Positions 43,190-51,679 of a DNA stretch of 57,894 nucleotides are shown here, piece by piece. Where the stretch lies: positions 1 to 57,894 of IMG/VR virus record IMGVR_UViG_3300031608_001030; one strand, written 5' to 3'. How positions within the stretch are numbered: position 1 is the stretch's first letter; each line of letters begins with the position of its first letter. The notes beneath the pieces are model-generated. The model saw nothing but the letters and a program-made list of their open reading frames with translations. It made no database searches and was not told the origin of the DNA. Position numbers and translations under genes: made by a program. This DNA comes from a virus.

Positions 43190-44499
43190 AATATTACTTT
43201 TTCACGTTTGTAAGTCATTTCTATTATTTCGTAAGTGTATCCCTTTGATGTTAACCAATAATCCAATCTCTCTCTTAATTTCATCTCTTCATCTACCCAT
43301 AACTCTTCAGCTGCAATAAATGATGAATGATAAACGTAATAAGCAAGGTGTTTTCTACCCTGCTTATCATCTTGCATTTTCTCACATGCTCTATCCCAAC
43401 GAAGTGAAGATGATGATTGGGATATAGCTAAAGTTTTATCGGTTGTACTTTCGGTTACAGCTTTAGTAAGAACTCCCTTATCTGCTTCTTGATAATCAAT
43501 CAATACTACATTCTGAAGAGTTTCATACAAATATGATTTTTTAAGTTCTTCAGCTTTTTTAAAGATATCTCTTCTTTCAGCTGAATCTTTACCAGAATCT
43601 TTTAGAATACCAATATTCATATCTGAATCTATTTCCAGTCGATTTCTTAACCAAAATCCGAATATCGTTTTTGCTAAAGTTTCTTTACTATTTGGTTCTT
43701 TTCTAATTTCTTTATCTTTATTAAGCCCAGTCGCAATCAACTCAATCTCACTAGTCGATAAATCAGCATGTATCTCTTTAGGTATTCTGATTACTTTTAT
43801 TGTAAGTGAGCCACAACTATGAGCGGCTTTTAATGTATGTGCTCCATCAATTCTTAAATCAGTTTCTCTATATAGTTTTTTATTTAATCTATCTTCTAAT
43901 ATAACAATTGGATTACAATTTTTAGTACTACCACTAACTTCGTTGATTTTAGATTTTATATATTTAAGTAAACTAGGAACATACTCCCCCAATCTAACTT
44001 GCCAAGTTGATATTTTCACCAAATTAGATACACTTTCAGTTGTAATGGGATATACACCATTCTCTATATTAGATACAATCTCTTTAACTAATGAAGGTCT
44101 CATTTTTTCTTTGTGATATGAACCATACATCTGATTCCAAAATTCGGGAGACCGAACAGCGTCATGCTTATCTATTTCATCAGATTCTTTGTTTTTCATA
44201 GTAGAATACTCACCATATTCTAATATTTTATATTGAATACGCTTTTCATCACCTTGAAGAATTGCTTTTCCTTCCAAATGCTTCATAGAAGTCCAATATA
44301 ATTTATCATTAAGTTTGTGTACCCCTAAGTACATACTACCAGATATCAAATCTTTAATATAATAAAGATATGCCTCATATGCCATTGGCTGATTTCCTAA
44401 ATCAACTTCTTTCATTGATGGTATCTTATAAAAATCAGATTCAGATAACCTAAACTGATTTTTAATACCATTACCACTACTTACTACTAATTCTGCCAT
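43186..44499 (-). CDS. Degenerate GIY-YIG domain fused to a ParB-like domain
   Basis: Residues 40-110 look like a GIY-YIG domain (AYLYYIKDLISGSMYLGVHK, then KAILQG), though the usual second G-Y is poor and the catalytic R and E are not clear. Residues 150-260 have the ParB/DGQHR layout, with DLRIDGAHTLKAA (DGAHT at 218-222) replacing GxHR, followed by SLTIKVIRIPKE. The last 170 residues are helical. The combination suggests a DNA-binding or nicking enzyme linked to modification, as DndB-type DGQHR proteins are. Driven by P15 with the conserved leader block. Confidence 0.6.
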   Translation of the reverse strand: MAELVVSSGNGIKNQFRLSESDFYKIPSMKEVDLGNQPMAYEAYLYYIKDLISGSMYLGVHKLNDKLYWTSMKHLEGKAILQGDEKRIQYKILEYGEYSTMKNKESDEIDKHDAVRSPEFWNQMYGSYHKEKMRPSLVKEIVSNIENGVYPITTESVSNLVKISTWQVRLGEYVPSLLKYIKSKINEVSGSTKNCNPIVILEDRLNKKLYRETDLRIDGAHTLKAAHSCGSLTIKVIRIPKEIHADLSTSEIELIATGLNKDKEIRKEPNSKETLAKTIFGFWLRNRLEIDSDMNIGILKDSGKDSAERRDIFKKAEELKKSYLYETLQNVVLIDYQEADKGVLTKAVTESTTDKTLAISQSSSSLRWDRACEKMQDDKQGRKHLAYYVYHSSFIAAEELWVDEEMKLRERLDYWLTSKGYTYEIIEMTYKREKVIL

Positions 44500-44535
44500 A
44501 ATTTTTATTATTTATTTATTTATTTATTTATTATA

Positions 44536-44579
44536 GGACTCAACTCTGTCCCTTTCTTATTACATAATAAAGATACGAA
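44536..44579 (-). promoter_or_regulatory. Conserved 5' leader block, copy 3
   Basis: Almost identical to 13103-13145 over 43 bases (GGACTCAACT, then TCCCTTTCTTATTACATAAT on the plus strand), including the TTATTA-CA-TAATAA inverted repeat. Confidence 0.75.
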
Positions 44580-44599
44580 TAATATATTGAAATTCCTAG
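44568..44599 (-). promoter_or_regulatory. Promoter P15 (CTAGG-N19-TATCTTTA)
   Basis: CTAGG (44599-44595), 19 nt, TATCTTTA (44575-44568). Third member of the TATCTTTA subclass; starts the GIY-YIG/ParB-like and glycosyltransferase genes. Confidence 0.75.
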
Positions 44600-44639
44600 C
44601 CTTTTATGATTTATTTTAAAAAGTTATTAACAATTTAAT

Positions 44640-44666
44640 GTTTACAGTAGATTGTTTACTGTAAAC
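44640..44666. terminator. 10-bp hairpin after the Mom-like gene
   Basis: GTTTACAGTA and TACTGTAAAC form a perfect 10-bp inverted repeat around a 7-nt loop, 3 nt after the Mom-like stop. No strong T-tract follows directly, so it may be a terminator, an RNA-end protector or an operator. Confidence 0.6.
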
Positions 44667-44669
44667 TCA

Positions 44670-45473
44670 CTACCAAAAGTTTATTGCGTTCGATTCCTCA
44701 GGCGCATAAGTGGTATGTGTTACAACTTCGGTGTTGTATTCAGATGCATCCTTCGGATACGGTCTGATTGGGTGTTTTAAACTACCCATTAAATGTTTCT
44801 TTTCTTTTTTACTTTGAGGTAACAACTGAATGTACCTATGCTTTGGTGGTTCTTCACGTCTCCAAAATTCAGTATGTCCTTCTTTACCGATTTCTTTACG
44901 AAGATGCTCTAAGTTACCACTACCCCATAATGAATATACAGTTCTACTATGAATCCAATTGTATGGGTCTTTGGTTAAAGATATACCCCAATTCGGCATA
45001 AGTGCTATATCAGTATTTAATCCCTGATACACCCAATTGGTTGCTTTGTAAATTCCACCAACATGCCCTTCACCGTTATTTGCATAACTAAGTAAACATT
45101 TGATGTTTTTATCGTTTTCTTTTAACCACTTAAATGTTTGTGACATTGCAAAAGATTCTATATTAGAACCATACCCGTCATCTATATATAAACGAGTAAG
45201 TTCTAATACATTGTCTTTTGTTAATTCTTCAGATATTGAAGTTGCTGCTCTAGCCCCAACTGGGAAACCATATACTGCAACACCGATTAACTTATCTTCA
45301 CCAAATTGAAATGAACTATCATCTGCTTTGTAGTAAACACCTAATGCGTATCTACAAGCAGTCCAAGCATGCGTATAATGCTTTTTGATAATCATATCTT
45401 TGGCAATAGATTTTGCTATTGGCGCTATATGTACCTTAGATACATCACAGTAATCCTTTCCCTCTTCTTTCAT
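44670..45473 (-). CDS. Mom-like DNA modification protein (GNAT fold)
   Basis: 267 residues. The acyltransferase-like fold shows IIKKHYTHAWTACRYALGVYY (29-49), KLIGVAVYGFPVG (61-73), LELTRLYIDDGYGSNIESF (90-108) and the long conserved LLSYANNGEGHVGGIYKAT (127-145) with NW after it, as in Mu Mom and its phage relatives. Mom adds a carbamoylmethyl group to adenine N6 and shields DNA from restriction. The mechanism needs co-substrates unknown here. It is ATG-spaced 6 nt after the HTH gene in the P16 unit and next to a glycosyltransferase and ParB-like gene. Confidence 0.82.
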   Translation of the reverse strand: MKEEGKDYCDVSKVHIAPIAKSIAKDMIIKKHYTHAWTACRYALGVYYKADDSSFQFGEDKLIGVAVYGFPVGARAATSISEELTKDNVLELTRLYIDDGYGSNIESFAMSQTFKWLKENDKNIKCLLSYANNGEGHVGGIYKATNWVYQGLNTDIALMPNWGISLTKDPYNWIHSRTVYSLWGSGNLEHLRKEIGKEGHTEFWRREEPPKHRYIQLLPQSKKEKKHLMGSLKHPIRPYPKDASEYNTEVVTHTTYAPEESNAINFW

Positions 45474-45479
45474 AACTGA

Positions 45480-45683
45480 TTATTGATAATTGTTAAATTC
45501 CCCAAACAACAAGTGTTTCCAAGTCTCACCTTTCACTATCCTACGGATATTAGCTGACGATACTCCATTATTCCTCGCCAAAACCTTTATGTTTCGATGT
45601 CCTATTTTATATAGGGTTCTAATAGATTTCACTTGCTCTTCGGTAAGTTTATGTGCTGGGTGTGATTCTCCTCTTAATGCCAT
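45480..45683 (-). CDS. Small HTH DNA-binding protein, 67 aa
   Basis: The start at 45683 (MALRGESHPAHKLTEEQVK) follows promoter P16; a longer frame from 45755 would run through the promoter. The rest, IRTLYKIGHRNIKVLARN then VSSANIRRIVKGETWKHL, is a helix-turn-helix of the type found at the ends of HNH/homing endonucleases. No nuclease part is present, so it may be a repressor, or a remnant of an endonuclease. Shares the unit with the Mom-like gene. Confidence 0.72.
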   Translation of the reverse strand: MALRGESHPAHKLTEEQVKSIRTLYKIGHRNIKVLARNNGVSSANIRRIVKGETWKHLLFGEFNNYQ

Positions 45684-45708
45684 TGTTCTTCGTAACTTTT
45701 TATTATTG

Positions 45709-45740
45709 TAAATATACAAAACTTTTTTGGATTTTCCTAA
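45709..45740 (-). promoter_or_regulatory. Promoter P16 (TTAGG-N19-TATATTTA)
   Basis: TTAGG (45740-45736), 19 nt, TATATTTA (45716-45709), in the intergenic gap after thioredoxin and before the HTH and Mom-like genes. Confidence 0.82.
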
Positions 45741-45741
45741 T

Positions 45742-45981
45742 TTATTTTGCTGCATTTATATAAGTAGATGCTTGCTGCACTCCTATGAACCGGTGTACTA
45801 CCACACCATCATTTATTAATATCACAGTTGGTATATTTTTAACATTATATTGTGTAGCTACATCCGGTTGGGAATCTACATCGATTTTTTGAACAGTAAC
45901 CGATTGTCCTACTTGAGCCATAATCGGGCTTAGTGTTTTACATGGGCCACACCATTCGGCCGAAAAGTATAAATATTTCAT
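45742..45981 (-). CDS. Thioredoxin
   Basis: A compact 79-residue thioredoxin: FSAEWCGPCKTLSP with the redox WCGPC (10-14), VQKIDVDSQPDV, and the cis-Pro NIPTVILIN. It is at the short end of the family (usually about 105 aa) and similar to glutaredoxin-size phage thioredoxins. It probably supplies electrons to the ribonucleotide reductase encoded just upstream. Confidence 0.92.
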   Translation of the reverse strand: MKYLYFSAEWCGPCKTLSPIMAQVGQSVTVQKIDVDSQPDVATQYNVKNIPTVILINDGVVVHRFIGVQQASTYINAAK

Positions 45982-46014
45982 ATTATTGTTGTTTTAAATG
46001 TTATTAAAAATGAA

Positions 46015-46036
46015 ATGGGGGTAGCGAACCCCCCAT
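46015..46036 (-). terminator. Terminator after nrdA
   Basis: ATGGGGG and CCCCCAT form a 7-bp GC-rich stem around an 8-nt loop. On the minus strand the stem is followed by TTTCATTTTT. It lies after two smaller hairpins behind the nrdA stop and before thioredoxin. Confidence 0.75.
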
Positions 46037-46040
46037 CTCT

Positions 46041-46080
46041 CCGTTACGAATAACGGTCCTAAAGGTGGTCGTTAGACCAC
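46041..46080 (-). other. Two tetraloop hairpins downstream of nrdA
   Basis: On the minus strand GTGGTC-TAAC-GACCAC (46080-46065) and CCGTTA-TTCG-TAACGG (46056-46041) are perfect 6-bp stems with 4-nt loops. With the terminator they form three hairpins in a row. Confidence 0.6.
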
Positions 46081-46087
46081 ATTATCG

Positions 46088-47860
46088 TTACCCATCACAG
46101 GATAAACAATCCGGGTCCATTGCTCTTTCAGCAATATCACCTCTTAATACTGATTCAGTTCGTGTATAGTAAAGTGTTTTTACACCTTGCTTCCACGCCT
46201 CCATATGTACAGTATTCATCCATTTTGGTGTTGCTACTGATGGGAATGCCAAATTAAGCGATACCGATTGGTCTATATACTGCTGTCTAATTCCAGCCTG
46301 TCTAACTAATTCCAGCTGATTGATTTCTTTGAATGTTTTAAATACATCCTTAATTTCATCAGTTACAGATAATTCTTTAACATCATCTCTACTAATAATC
46401 TTACCATCACAGAAAACCCAATTATCCAATTCAGTTAATCCTTGAACACTACCTTCATCTGCAAGAATCGTATCCCAAGTATCTTTATTATTCATACCAA
46501 TCTTACGAAGAACTTTTTCTAATTCTTTGTTTTTTCTGATGAACGTTCCTTTTGATGTTTGTTCGGTGAATACATTTGCAGCCCAAGGTTCAATACCCGG
46601 AGAAACATTACCACTCAGTTTAGAATTAGATACAGTTGGAGCGATTGCTCTTAAATGAGTATTTCTCATTGATTGACCAACACACCATAATGGTTCACCC
46701 ATTTCCTCTGCCATATCTCTACTCGCTCTTTCAGATTCGATTTTCATTTGAGAAAATATCTTACGAGTTTCAAATTGAGAAGTTAATGAATCAAACGGAA
46801 TACCTCTTTGTTGTAAGTAAGTATGCCACCCTAATACACCTAATCCTAATGCTCTACCTTTTTGTGCTGAACGTACAGAGTTTTCAAATCCTCTCATATT
46901 CTTAGCCTTTTGTATAAATTCCTCAAGTACACCATCTAAAAACCATGTAGCGGTATATACTAAATCAGTATCTTTCCACTCATCATATTTAGATAAGTTT
47001 AGTGATGATAAACAGCAAACAAATGAGTGATTTTCATCTGTATGTAAAGTAATTTCAGAACAAATGTTCGTCATATGTACTTTTAATCCATTTTTCTTAT
47101 ATGCTTCTGGGTTTTGTTTATTAACATTACCTTTATACATAATATAAGGTTCACCTGTTGCTTTACGCTTTGCGATTACCTTACCCCACTTTCTACGAGC
47201 CTCTTCATCGCCATCTTCTAACTTTCTCATAAACTTATCACCAACAACTACACATTGGTGTAGATTTAAACACTGTCGGTTCACATCACCCTTTGGTTCA
47301 CGGATATCAATCCATTCATCAAAATCAGAATGCTCTATGTTTAAGTTTACAGATGCTGCACCACGTCTTACAGAACCTTGATTGGTTGCTATAACAGTAG
47401 AGTCGTATATCTTACAAAATGGAACTACACCATCGGATGTACCATTCTGTGTAATTTTAGCTCCGGCTGGTCTGATTTGATTAATACCAATACCAACACC
47501 ACCTCCATGTTTAGCTAACAACATCATTTCTAAATTCTTAGTTCCAATATCTTGTATTGAATCTGCTACATCTACACCGAAGCAACTAATAGGTAATCCC
47601 CTATCAGTACCAGTATTTGATAATACAGGTGATGCTAAGTTCAACCAACCCTTCCAAACGTAATCAAAAAACTTAGATGCCATCTGTGGTTTATTTAATC
47701 TACGTGCTACTGTGGTACAAACTCGCCAATACGCATCCTTTGGTGTTTCTCCCGCTAAGAGATACCCATTACTGATGGTTTTGACGTATATTTCTGTGTT
47801 TGCCCATTCTGGGAAATCTACACCGAGCTCCCATCCTAAATCTTCTGCTAAATTCTTCAT
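46088..47860 (-). CDS. nrdA: Ribonucleotide reductase large subunit, class I
   Basis: 590 residues. Visible class I features are NLASPVLSNTGT and ISCFGVDV near the N-terminus (first redox Cys), HGGGVGIGI, VRRGAASVNLNIEHSD, ICSEITLH with CCLSSLNLS (active-site cysteine and asparagine), and LRAIAPTVSNSKLSGNVSPGIEP. The C-terminal CLSCDG provides the swinging CxxC. It reduces ribonucleotides to deoxyribonucleotides together with the R2 protein encoded upstream. No ATP-cone is obvious at the N-terminus, so allosteric activity control may be reduced. Confidence 0.95.
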   Translation of the reverse strand: MKNLAEDLGWELGVDFPEWANTEIYVKTISNGYLLAGETPKDAYWRVCTTVARRLNKPQMASKFFDYVWKGWLNLASPVLSNTGTDRGLPISCFGVDVADSIQDIGTKNLEMMLLAKHGGGVGIGINQIRPAGAKITQNGTSDGVVPFCKIYDSTVIATNQGSVRRGAASVNLNIEHSDFDEWIDIREPKGDVNRQCLNLHQCVVVGDKFMRKLEDGDEEARRKWGKVIAKRKATGEPYIMYKGNVNKQNPEAYKKNGLKVHMTNICSEITLHTDENHSFVCCLSSLNLSKYDEWKDTDLVYTATWFLDGVLEEFIQKAKNMRGFENSVRSAQKGRALGLGVLGWHTYLQQRGIPFDSLTSQFETRKIFSQMKIESERASRDMAEEMGEPLWCVGQSMRNTHLRAIAPTVSNSKLSGNVSPGIEPWAANVFTEQTSKGTFIRKNKELEKVLRKIGMNNKDTWDTILADEGSVQGLTELDNWVFCDGKIISRDDVKELSVTDEIKDVFKTFKEINQLELVRQAGIRQQYIDQSVSLNLAFPSVATPKWMNTVHMEAWKQGVKTLYYTRTESVLRGDIAERAMDPDCLSCDG

Positions 47861-48156
47861 GCTTTTATAAATACCCCATTTGTTGTTACTCCCTTACGGT
47901 CCTTTATCTCATCCCATGCAGCAGTCAAACATTCTTCCGGTGTAAACCCACATTGTTTTGCTAAAATGATTAGAGTTACAAATGAATCCCCAATACCATC
48001 TTTTAATTCATGCTGGTCGTTCTTCGCAAGAGCTCCGGCGGTCTCACCAACCTCTTCCATCACTTTTAACATCTGCTTAGTTGCGTTCTCTGGTTTAAGA
48101 ATTGATTTATCATCAGCCCATTCGAGTACATTATCAATTAATACATTAAATTTCAT
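47857..48156 (-). CDS. MazG-like nucleotide pyrophosphohydrolase
   Basis: The start at 48156 is preferred, since the region above it is an AT-only repeat. The motif MLKVMEEVGETAGAL gives ExxE, and DGIGDSFVTLIIL gives the ExxD-type pair of the all-alpha NTP pyrophosphatase fold. MazG-type phage enzymes hydrolyse dNTPs or affect alarmone levels. It overlaps nrdA by 4 nt, so it is expressed with ribonucleotide reductase. Confidence 0.82.
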   Translation of the reverse strand: MKFNVLIDNVLEWADDKSILKPENATKQMLKVMEEVGETAGALAKNDQHELKDGIGDSFVTLIILAKQCGFTPEECLTAAWDEIKDRKGVTTNGVFIKA

Positions 48157-48197
48157 AACTGTTTGTTTTTTTATATTATTATTATTATTACTATTAC

Positions 48198-49190
48198 TTA
48201 CCACATATCACTAAAATCATCGCCTTCGTTAGGTTTACTATAATCAGTAGGTCTAACTGCGAAGAAATCGGTATGTGTTGCCCCACCTGTAAGATGGTAA
48301 AACCAATCCAATTCATCGGCTTTCTTTTCATCGTATTCGAATATACCACCATATCCAAGTTCTTTTAATTTCTCATTACCTCTTTTTGAGATGAAATGCT
48401 TTAAATCATCCTTCTTTAGGTTTTCTAAATCACCCATTTCAAATATCTTATCAATAAACTCATGTTCCATTCCTATCATTAATCGGGCAGCCTCTTCTAT
48501 TGATGATTTGGAAGCCTCTTTTAATTCAGGGTATTCTGAACACAGTTGATTGAATAACTGACATCCCATTTTACTATGTAATGATTCATCCCTTACAGAC
48601 CATTTCATTTGCTGTCCAATACCTTTTAATAAATTTCTCATTTGGAAACTATATAAAACTGCAAATGAACTATATAAACTCACACCTTCTGCGAATGCTG
48701 AGAATATTGCTAATGAACGGGCTACATCCTCTCTAGCCTCACTACTCTTTGCTAAATCCTTATAAGTGTATTTACCACCAGTACCCATTAGGTATTCGAA
48801 TTTGTTAGCCATAGTCGGTTCATGTAGGAATCCATCAAAATCATCTAATCCCAATGATTCATTAAGGTAAGAGTATGCAGTTGCATGTATCGTTTCCTGC
48901 GAACCAAACATTATAGCCATCTGCTTAATTTCCCACTTTGGAAACCAATCAGTTACCATTGTAGTCCAATAATCAGAAACAGCACATTCCGTTTGTGCAA
49001 ATCCCAATAGGATATTCCCTACTAAATTCTTCTCAGATTCACTAAGATTTTCGTTCCAATCCTTTATATCACCCTGCATTGCGATTTCAGTATGTAACCA
49101 AAACGCTTGTGCTTGCTTTAACCAACCTTCAGTATAATACTCAGGGTATTCGAATGGTTTATATGCTACTCTTTCTTTAAATATTGACAT
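48198..49190 (-). CDS. nrdB: Ribonucleotide reductase small subunit R2
   Basis: 330 residues. The metal and radical site is intact: SQETIHATAY gives E99, H102 and Y106 (spacing as in E. coli E115, H118, Y122), with FAEGVSLYSSF and RDESLHSKMG providing the later acidic and histidine ligands. The C-terminus ends NEGDDFSDMW, typical for docking to R1. It generates the tyrosyl radical for NrdA. Follows the helicase gene. Confidence 0.94.
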   Translation of the reverse strand: MSIFKERVAYKPFEYPEYYTEGWLKQAQAFWLHTEIAMQGDIKDWNENLSESEKNLVGNILLGFAQTECAVSDYWTTMVTDWFPKWEIKQMAIMFGSQETIHATAYSYLNESLGLDDFDGFLHEPTMANKFEYLMGTGGKYTYKDLAKSSEAREDVARSLAIFSAFAEGVSLYSSFAVLYSFQMRNLLKGIGQQMKWSVRDESLHSKMGCQLFNQLCSEYPELKEASKSSIEEAARLMIGMEHEFIDKIFEMGDLENLKKDDLKHFISKRGNEKLKELGYGGIFEYDEKKADELDWFYHLTGGATHTDFFAVRPTDYSKPNEGDDFSDMW

Positions 49191-49244
49191 AGATTTCTTT
49201 TTATTTTTAGTGTAATTTATTTATTGGGTGATTATAAGTATGGA

Positions 49245-50603
49245 TTAAAAATCAATATCATTATTCAATTCATTGTATTTTTGTAACAAATTCTTTCGTA
49301 CCATACTCTCCCCTTTGTTCATCTCCGTTTTGGTATTTTGACCATCAATGGAATCATCTGAATAAATACTCATCCTACCGTTACTCATATTTGCTTTAGA
49401 AGGTAGAGTCATTCCATCCGGTCCGAATCTATTTTTAATAACGTGCCATCGACCCGTTCCTGCTAATTTATCTTCGATTTTTCTACTCAATGAAACTACG
49501 AAATCAGCGGTCATTAACTTAGAGAATGAACCTGCGATTGATGTACCTGTAATAACATCTTGGTCTGCTCCACTTCTATTAATCTGTGATGCTGTATATA
49601 ACGGACATTCATATTCACCAGCAATTCCTCTTAAACCTTCCACCAATTCCTCTAACTCTTCATGTCGTTCCTTTCTACTATTCCCTTTCAGTAAATCAGC
49701 GTAATCACAAATTATTACATCAGGTTTCTTACCTTGTAGTATTAGTTTATCCAAACTAGCCCTCATTGCGTTCAATCCTGCCGATTTAGTTGGCCAATAT
49801 TTTACTATCAACTCACCTTCTAAATTAGCAACCTGTCGTTCAACATCTTCAATGTTAAATTTAAGGTTTTGTACTGCAGTACCTGTTAGTATTGCATCAT
49901 ACCTCTGACCTACATACCCTTCATTTAACTCCAATGTATAATGAACTACAGTTTTACCAGCTTTTACAGCGGCCATTCCAACATTAATTAATGCCCACGA
50001 TTTACCAATACCCGGAGGTGCAGCAAATAGTATAAGTTCACCTTTTCCAAACCCACCATCAACTAATTCATCAACAACATCCCATCCAGTCGGAATTACA
50101 TTTCTGATATTCTCCTCATAACGGGCTTTTACATCAGCCTTATACTCATGACCGATATCAGTATCCTGCCCCTGCTTCATAGCGTTATCAATCTTCTCTT
50201 TGATAACATCAAATTTACCTTCTTCAAGTAATTGAACAGATTCTAAAATAACACCCTTAAAGTTTTGATTTTTACAAAACTCTAACGTTTGCTCTTTAAC
50301 GTAATCCAAATCATCGGATTCAATTTGCTTCCAAACTTGCTTTAAGTTGTCTAAAACCGATTGTTTTAATACATCCCTCTGTACCTTATCTATCTCAACT
50401 TTAAACACATCTAAGGTTGGTAGTTCATTATATTCATCAAAATGTTTTAGTATAGTCTTTACCAACCACTCATTTGCATCCGAGTCGAATGCATCTGGTG
50501 ATAATATATCATATACCGTTTGAAGGAATACCCTGTCAGATAGTAGCGCTGAGATTATTTTGATTTGAAAGCTCGTTCCAAATTTATTTCCGAATTTATC
50601 CAT
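49245..50603 (-). CDS. Replicative DNA helicase (gp41/DnaB-like)
   Basis: A 452-residue RecA-fold helicase: N-terminal helical domain (1-150), FGKGELILFAAPPGIGKSW with Walker A PPGIGKS (196-202), VVHYTLELNEGYVGQRYDAI (motif H1a), PDVIICDYADLL (Walker B) and TASQINRSG and SKLMTADFVVSLSR. The order and motifs match T4 gp41/DnaB. It unwinds DNA ahead of the fork and would work with an outside-window primase. The ATG is 6 nt past the -7 box of P17. Confidence 0.92.
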   Translation of the reverse strand: MDKFGNKFGTSFQIKIISALLSDRVFLQTVYDILSPDAFDSDANEWLVKTILKHFDEYNELPTLDVFKVEIDKVQRDVLKQSVLDNLKQVWKQIESDDLDYVKEQTLEFCKNQNFKGVILESVQLLEEGKFDVIKEKIDNAMKQGQDTDIGHEYKADVKARYEENIRNVIPTGWDVVDELVDGGFGKGELILFAAPPGIGKSWALINVGMAAVKAGKTVVHYTLELNEGYVGQRYDAILTGTAVQNLKFNIEDVERQVANLEGELIVKYWPTKSAGLNAMRASLDKLILQGKKPDVIICDYADLLKGNSRKERHEELEELVEGLRGIAGEYECPLYTASQINRSGADQDVITGTSIAGSFSKLMTADFVVSLSRKIEDKLAGTGRWHVIKNRFGPDGMTLPSKANMSNGRMSIYSDDSIDGQNTKTEMNKGESMVRKNLLQKYNELNNDIDF

Positions 50604-50609
50604 AGGATG

Positions 50610-50641
50610 TAAATATACAAATTTTATTTTAAACTAACAAG
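50610..50641 (-). promoter_or_regulatory. Promoter P17, weak -33 (CTTGT-N19-TATATTTA)
   Basis: The -33 box is CTTGT (50641-50637), one base off; TATATTTA is at 50617-50610, 19 nt away. Short leader of 6 nt to the helicase ATG. Confidence 0.7.
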
Positions 50642-51679
50642 CTATTTCTTAGTTTGTTTTGAATAGGTGTCTAATTCAGTCCAAGTATTAGCTAACCACA
50701 CCTCAATATTCTTAAAGGCTGTATATAGTTTGTCAACCATAAAGTCTTTTTTGAACTGAAATGAGTTTAACCCTTCTATTGGCGAATCTATCATACTACG
50801 AACAGTTGATGTTATTGCTGAACTCAACATATCAGGTTCTTCTAACTGCATTAAGTCATAGTTCAATGTTAATACATCTTTACTATCCATTATCTTTGCC
50901 TTTAGCTTTTCATCATCTAACTTTAACACATTTTCAAACAATTTATCCATACTCATATTATCTTCTTGTAAGAATGGTAATTTGTTAATAATGGTTTTAG
51001 GTCCTACCCCTTTAACACCGGGGATATTATCTGATTTATCTCCATCGAATATTCTGAAATACACTAAGTTCTTTGATGGAACTCCATATAAATCTAAAAC
51101 ATCATCAGGATGCATCCATTTCTTTTTGGTTGGTTGATACACAGAGATTCTATCATCAACTAATTGTAAGAAATCCTTATCAGATGAGATTATCATAACT
51201 TCCTTTTTGAATACATGCCTCGCAGCATATGCCATAATATCATCAGCTTCAACATAATCTACAAAACACACATCAAGTGGAAGTAAATCTAAGTACCTCA
51301 TCAACGTATTGAATTGGTTCTTCATAGATTCTTTCTGGTCCTCTAAATCTTCGTATCCAGCTAATCTGTTTACTTTAGTCATCCCAGTTCTACCTTCCTT
51401 ATAACCTTTATACATTTTCTTTCTACGAGTTGAACCACCCTTTCCATCAAATACCATAAAAACTCTAGTAGGTTTATTATTTCGGATAAGAGCGCCGAGG
51501 GATAACAGAAAACCTGTTACCCCGCCGACGTGATTCCCATCGTCATTTAATGTCGGAACTGCTCCAAAACATCTGATAAACATATTAAGACCATCAACAA
51601 TCATTACTTTATCATTAACATCGCCATGCTTTGTCTCTGATAGATTGCTGAATATTTCTTTATATTTCGTGTCCATCAT
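50642..51679 (-). CDS. FEN-type 5'-3' exonuclease (T4 RNase H-like)
   Basis: 345 residues of a PIN/FEN fold: VDGLNMFIRCFGA (first acidic D), RVFMVFDGKGG, YVEADDIMAYAAR, VMIISSDKDFLQLV, and GDKSDNIPGVKGVGPKT (helix-hairpin-helix H3TH with the acidic pair). In T4 this enzyme removes RNA primers and flaps. It overlaps uvsX by 20 nt. Confidence 0.9.
   Translation of the reverse strand: MMDTKYKEIFSNLSETKHGDVNDKVMIVDGLNMFIRCFGAVPTLNDDGNHVGGVTGFLLSLGALIRNNKPTRVFMVFDGKGGSTRRKKMYKGYKEGRTGMTKVNRLAGYEDLEDQKESMKNQFNTLMRYLDLLPLDVCFVDYVEADDIMAYAARHVFKKEVMIISSDKDFLQLVDDRISVYQPTKKKWMHPDDVLDLYGVPSKNLVYFRIFDGDKSDNIPGVKGVGPKTIINKLPFLQEDNMSMDKLFENVLKLDDEKLKAKIMDSKDVLTLNYDLMQLEEPDMLSSAITSTVRSMIDSPIEGLNSFQFKKDFMVDKLYTAFKNIEVWLANTWTELDTYSKQTKK

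Noticed and set aside
39519-47860. Inteins or introns in polymerase B or ribonucleotide reductase
   Set aside because: Both frames are continuous through all conserved motifs and of normal length.
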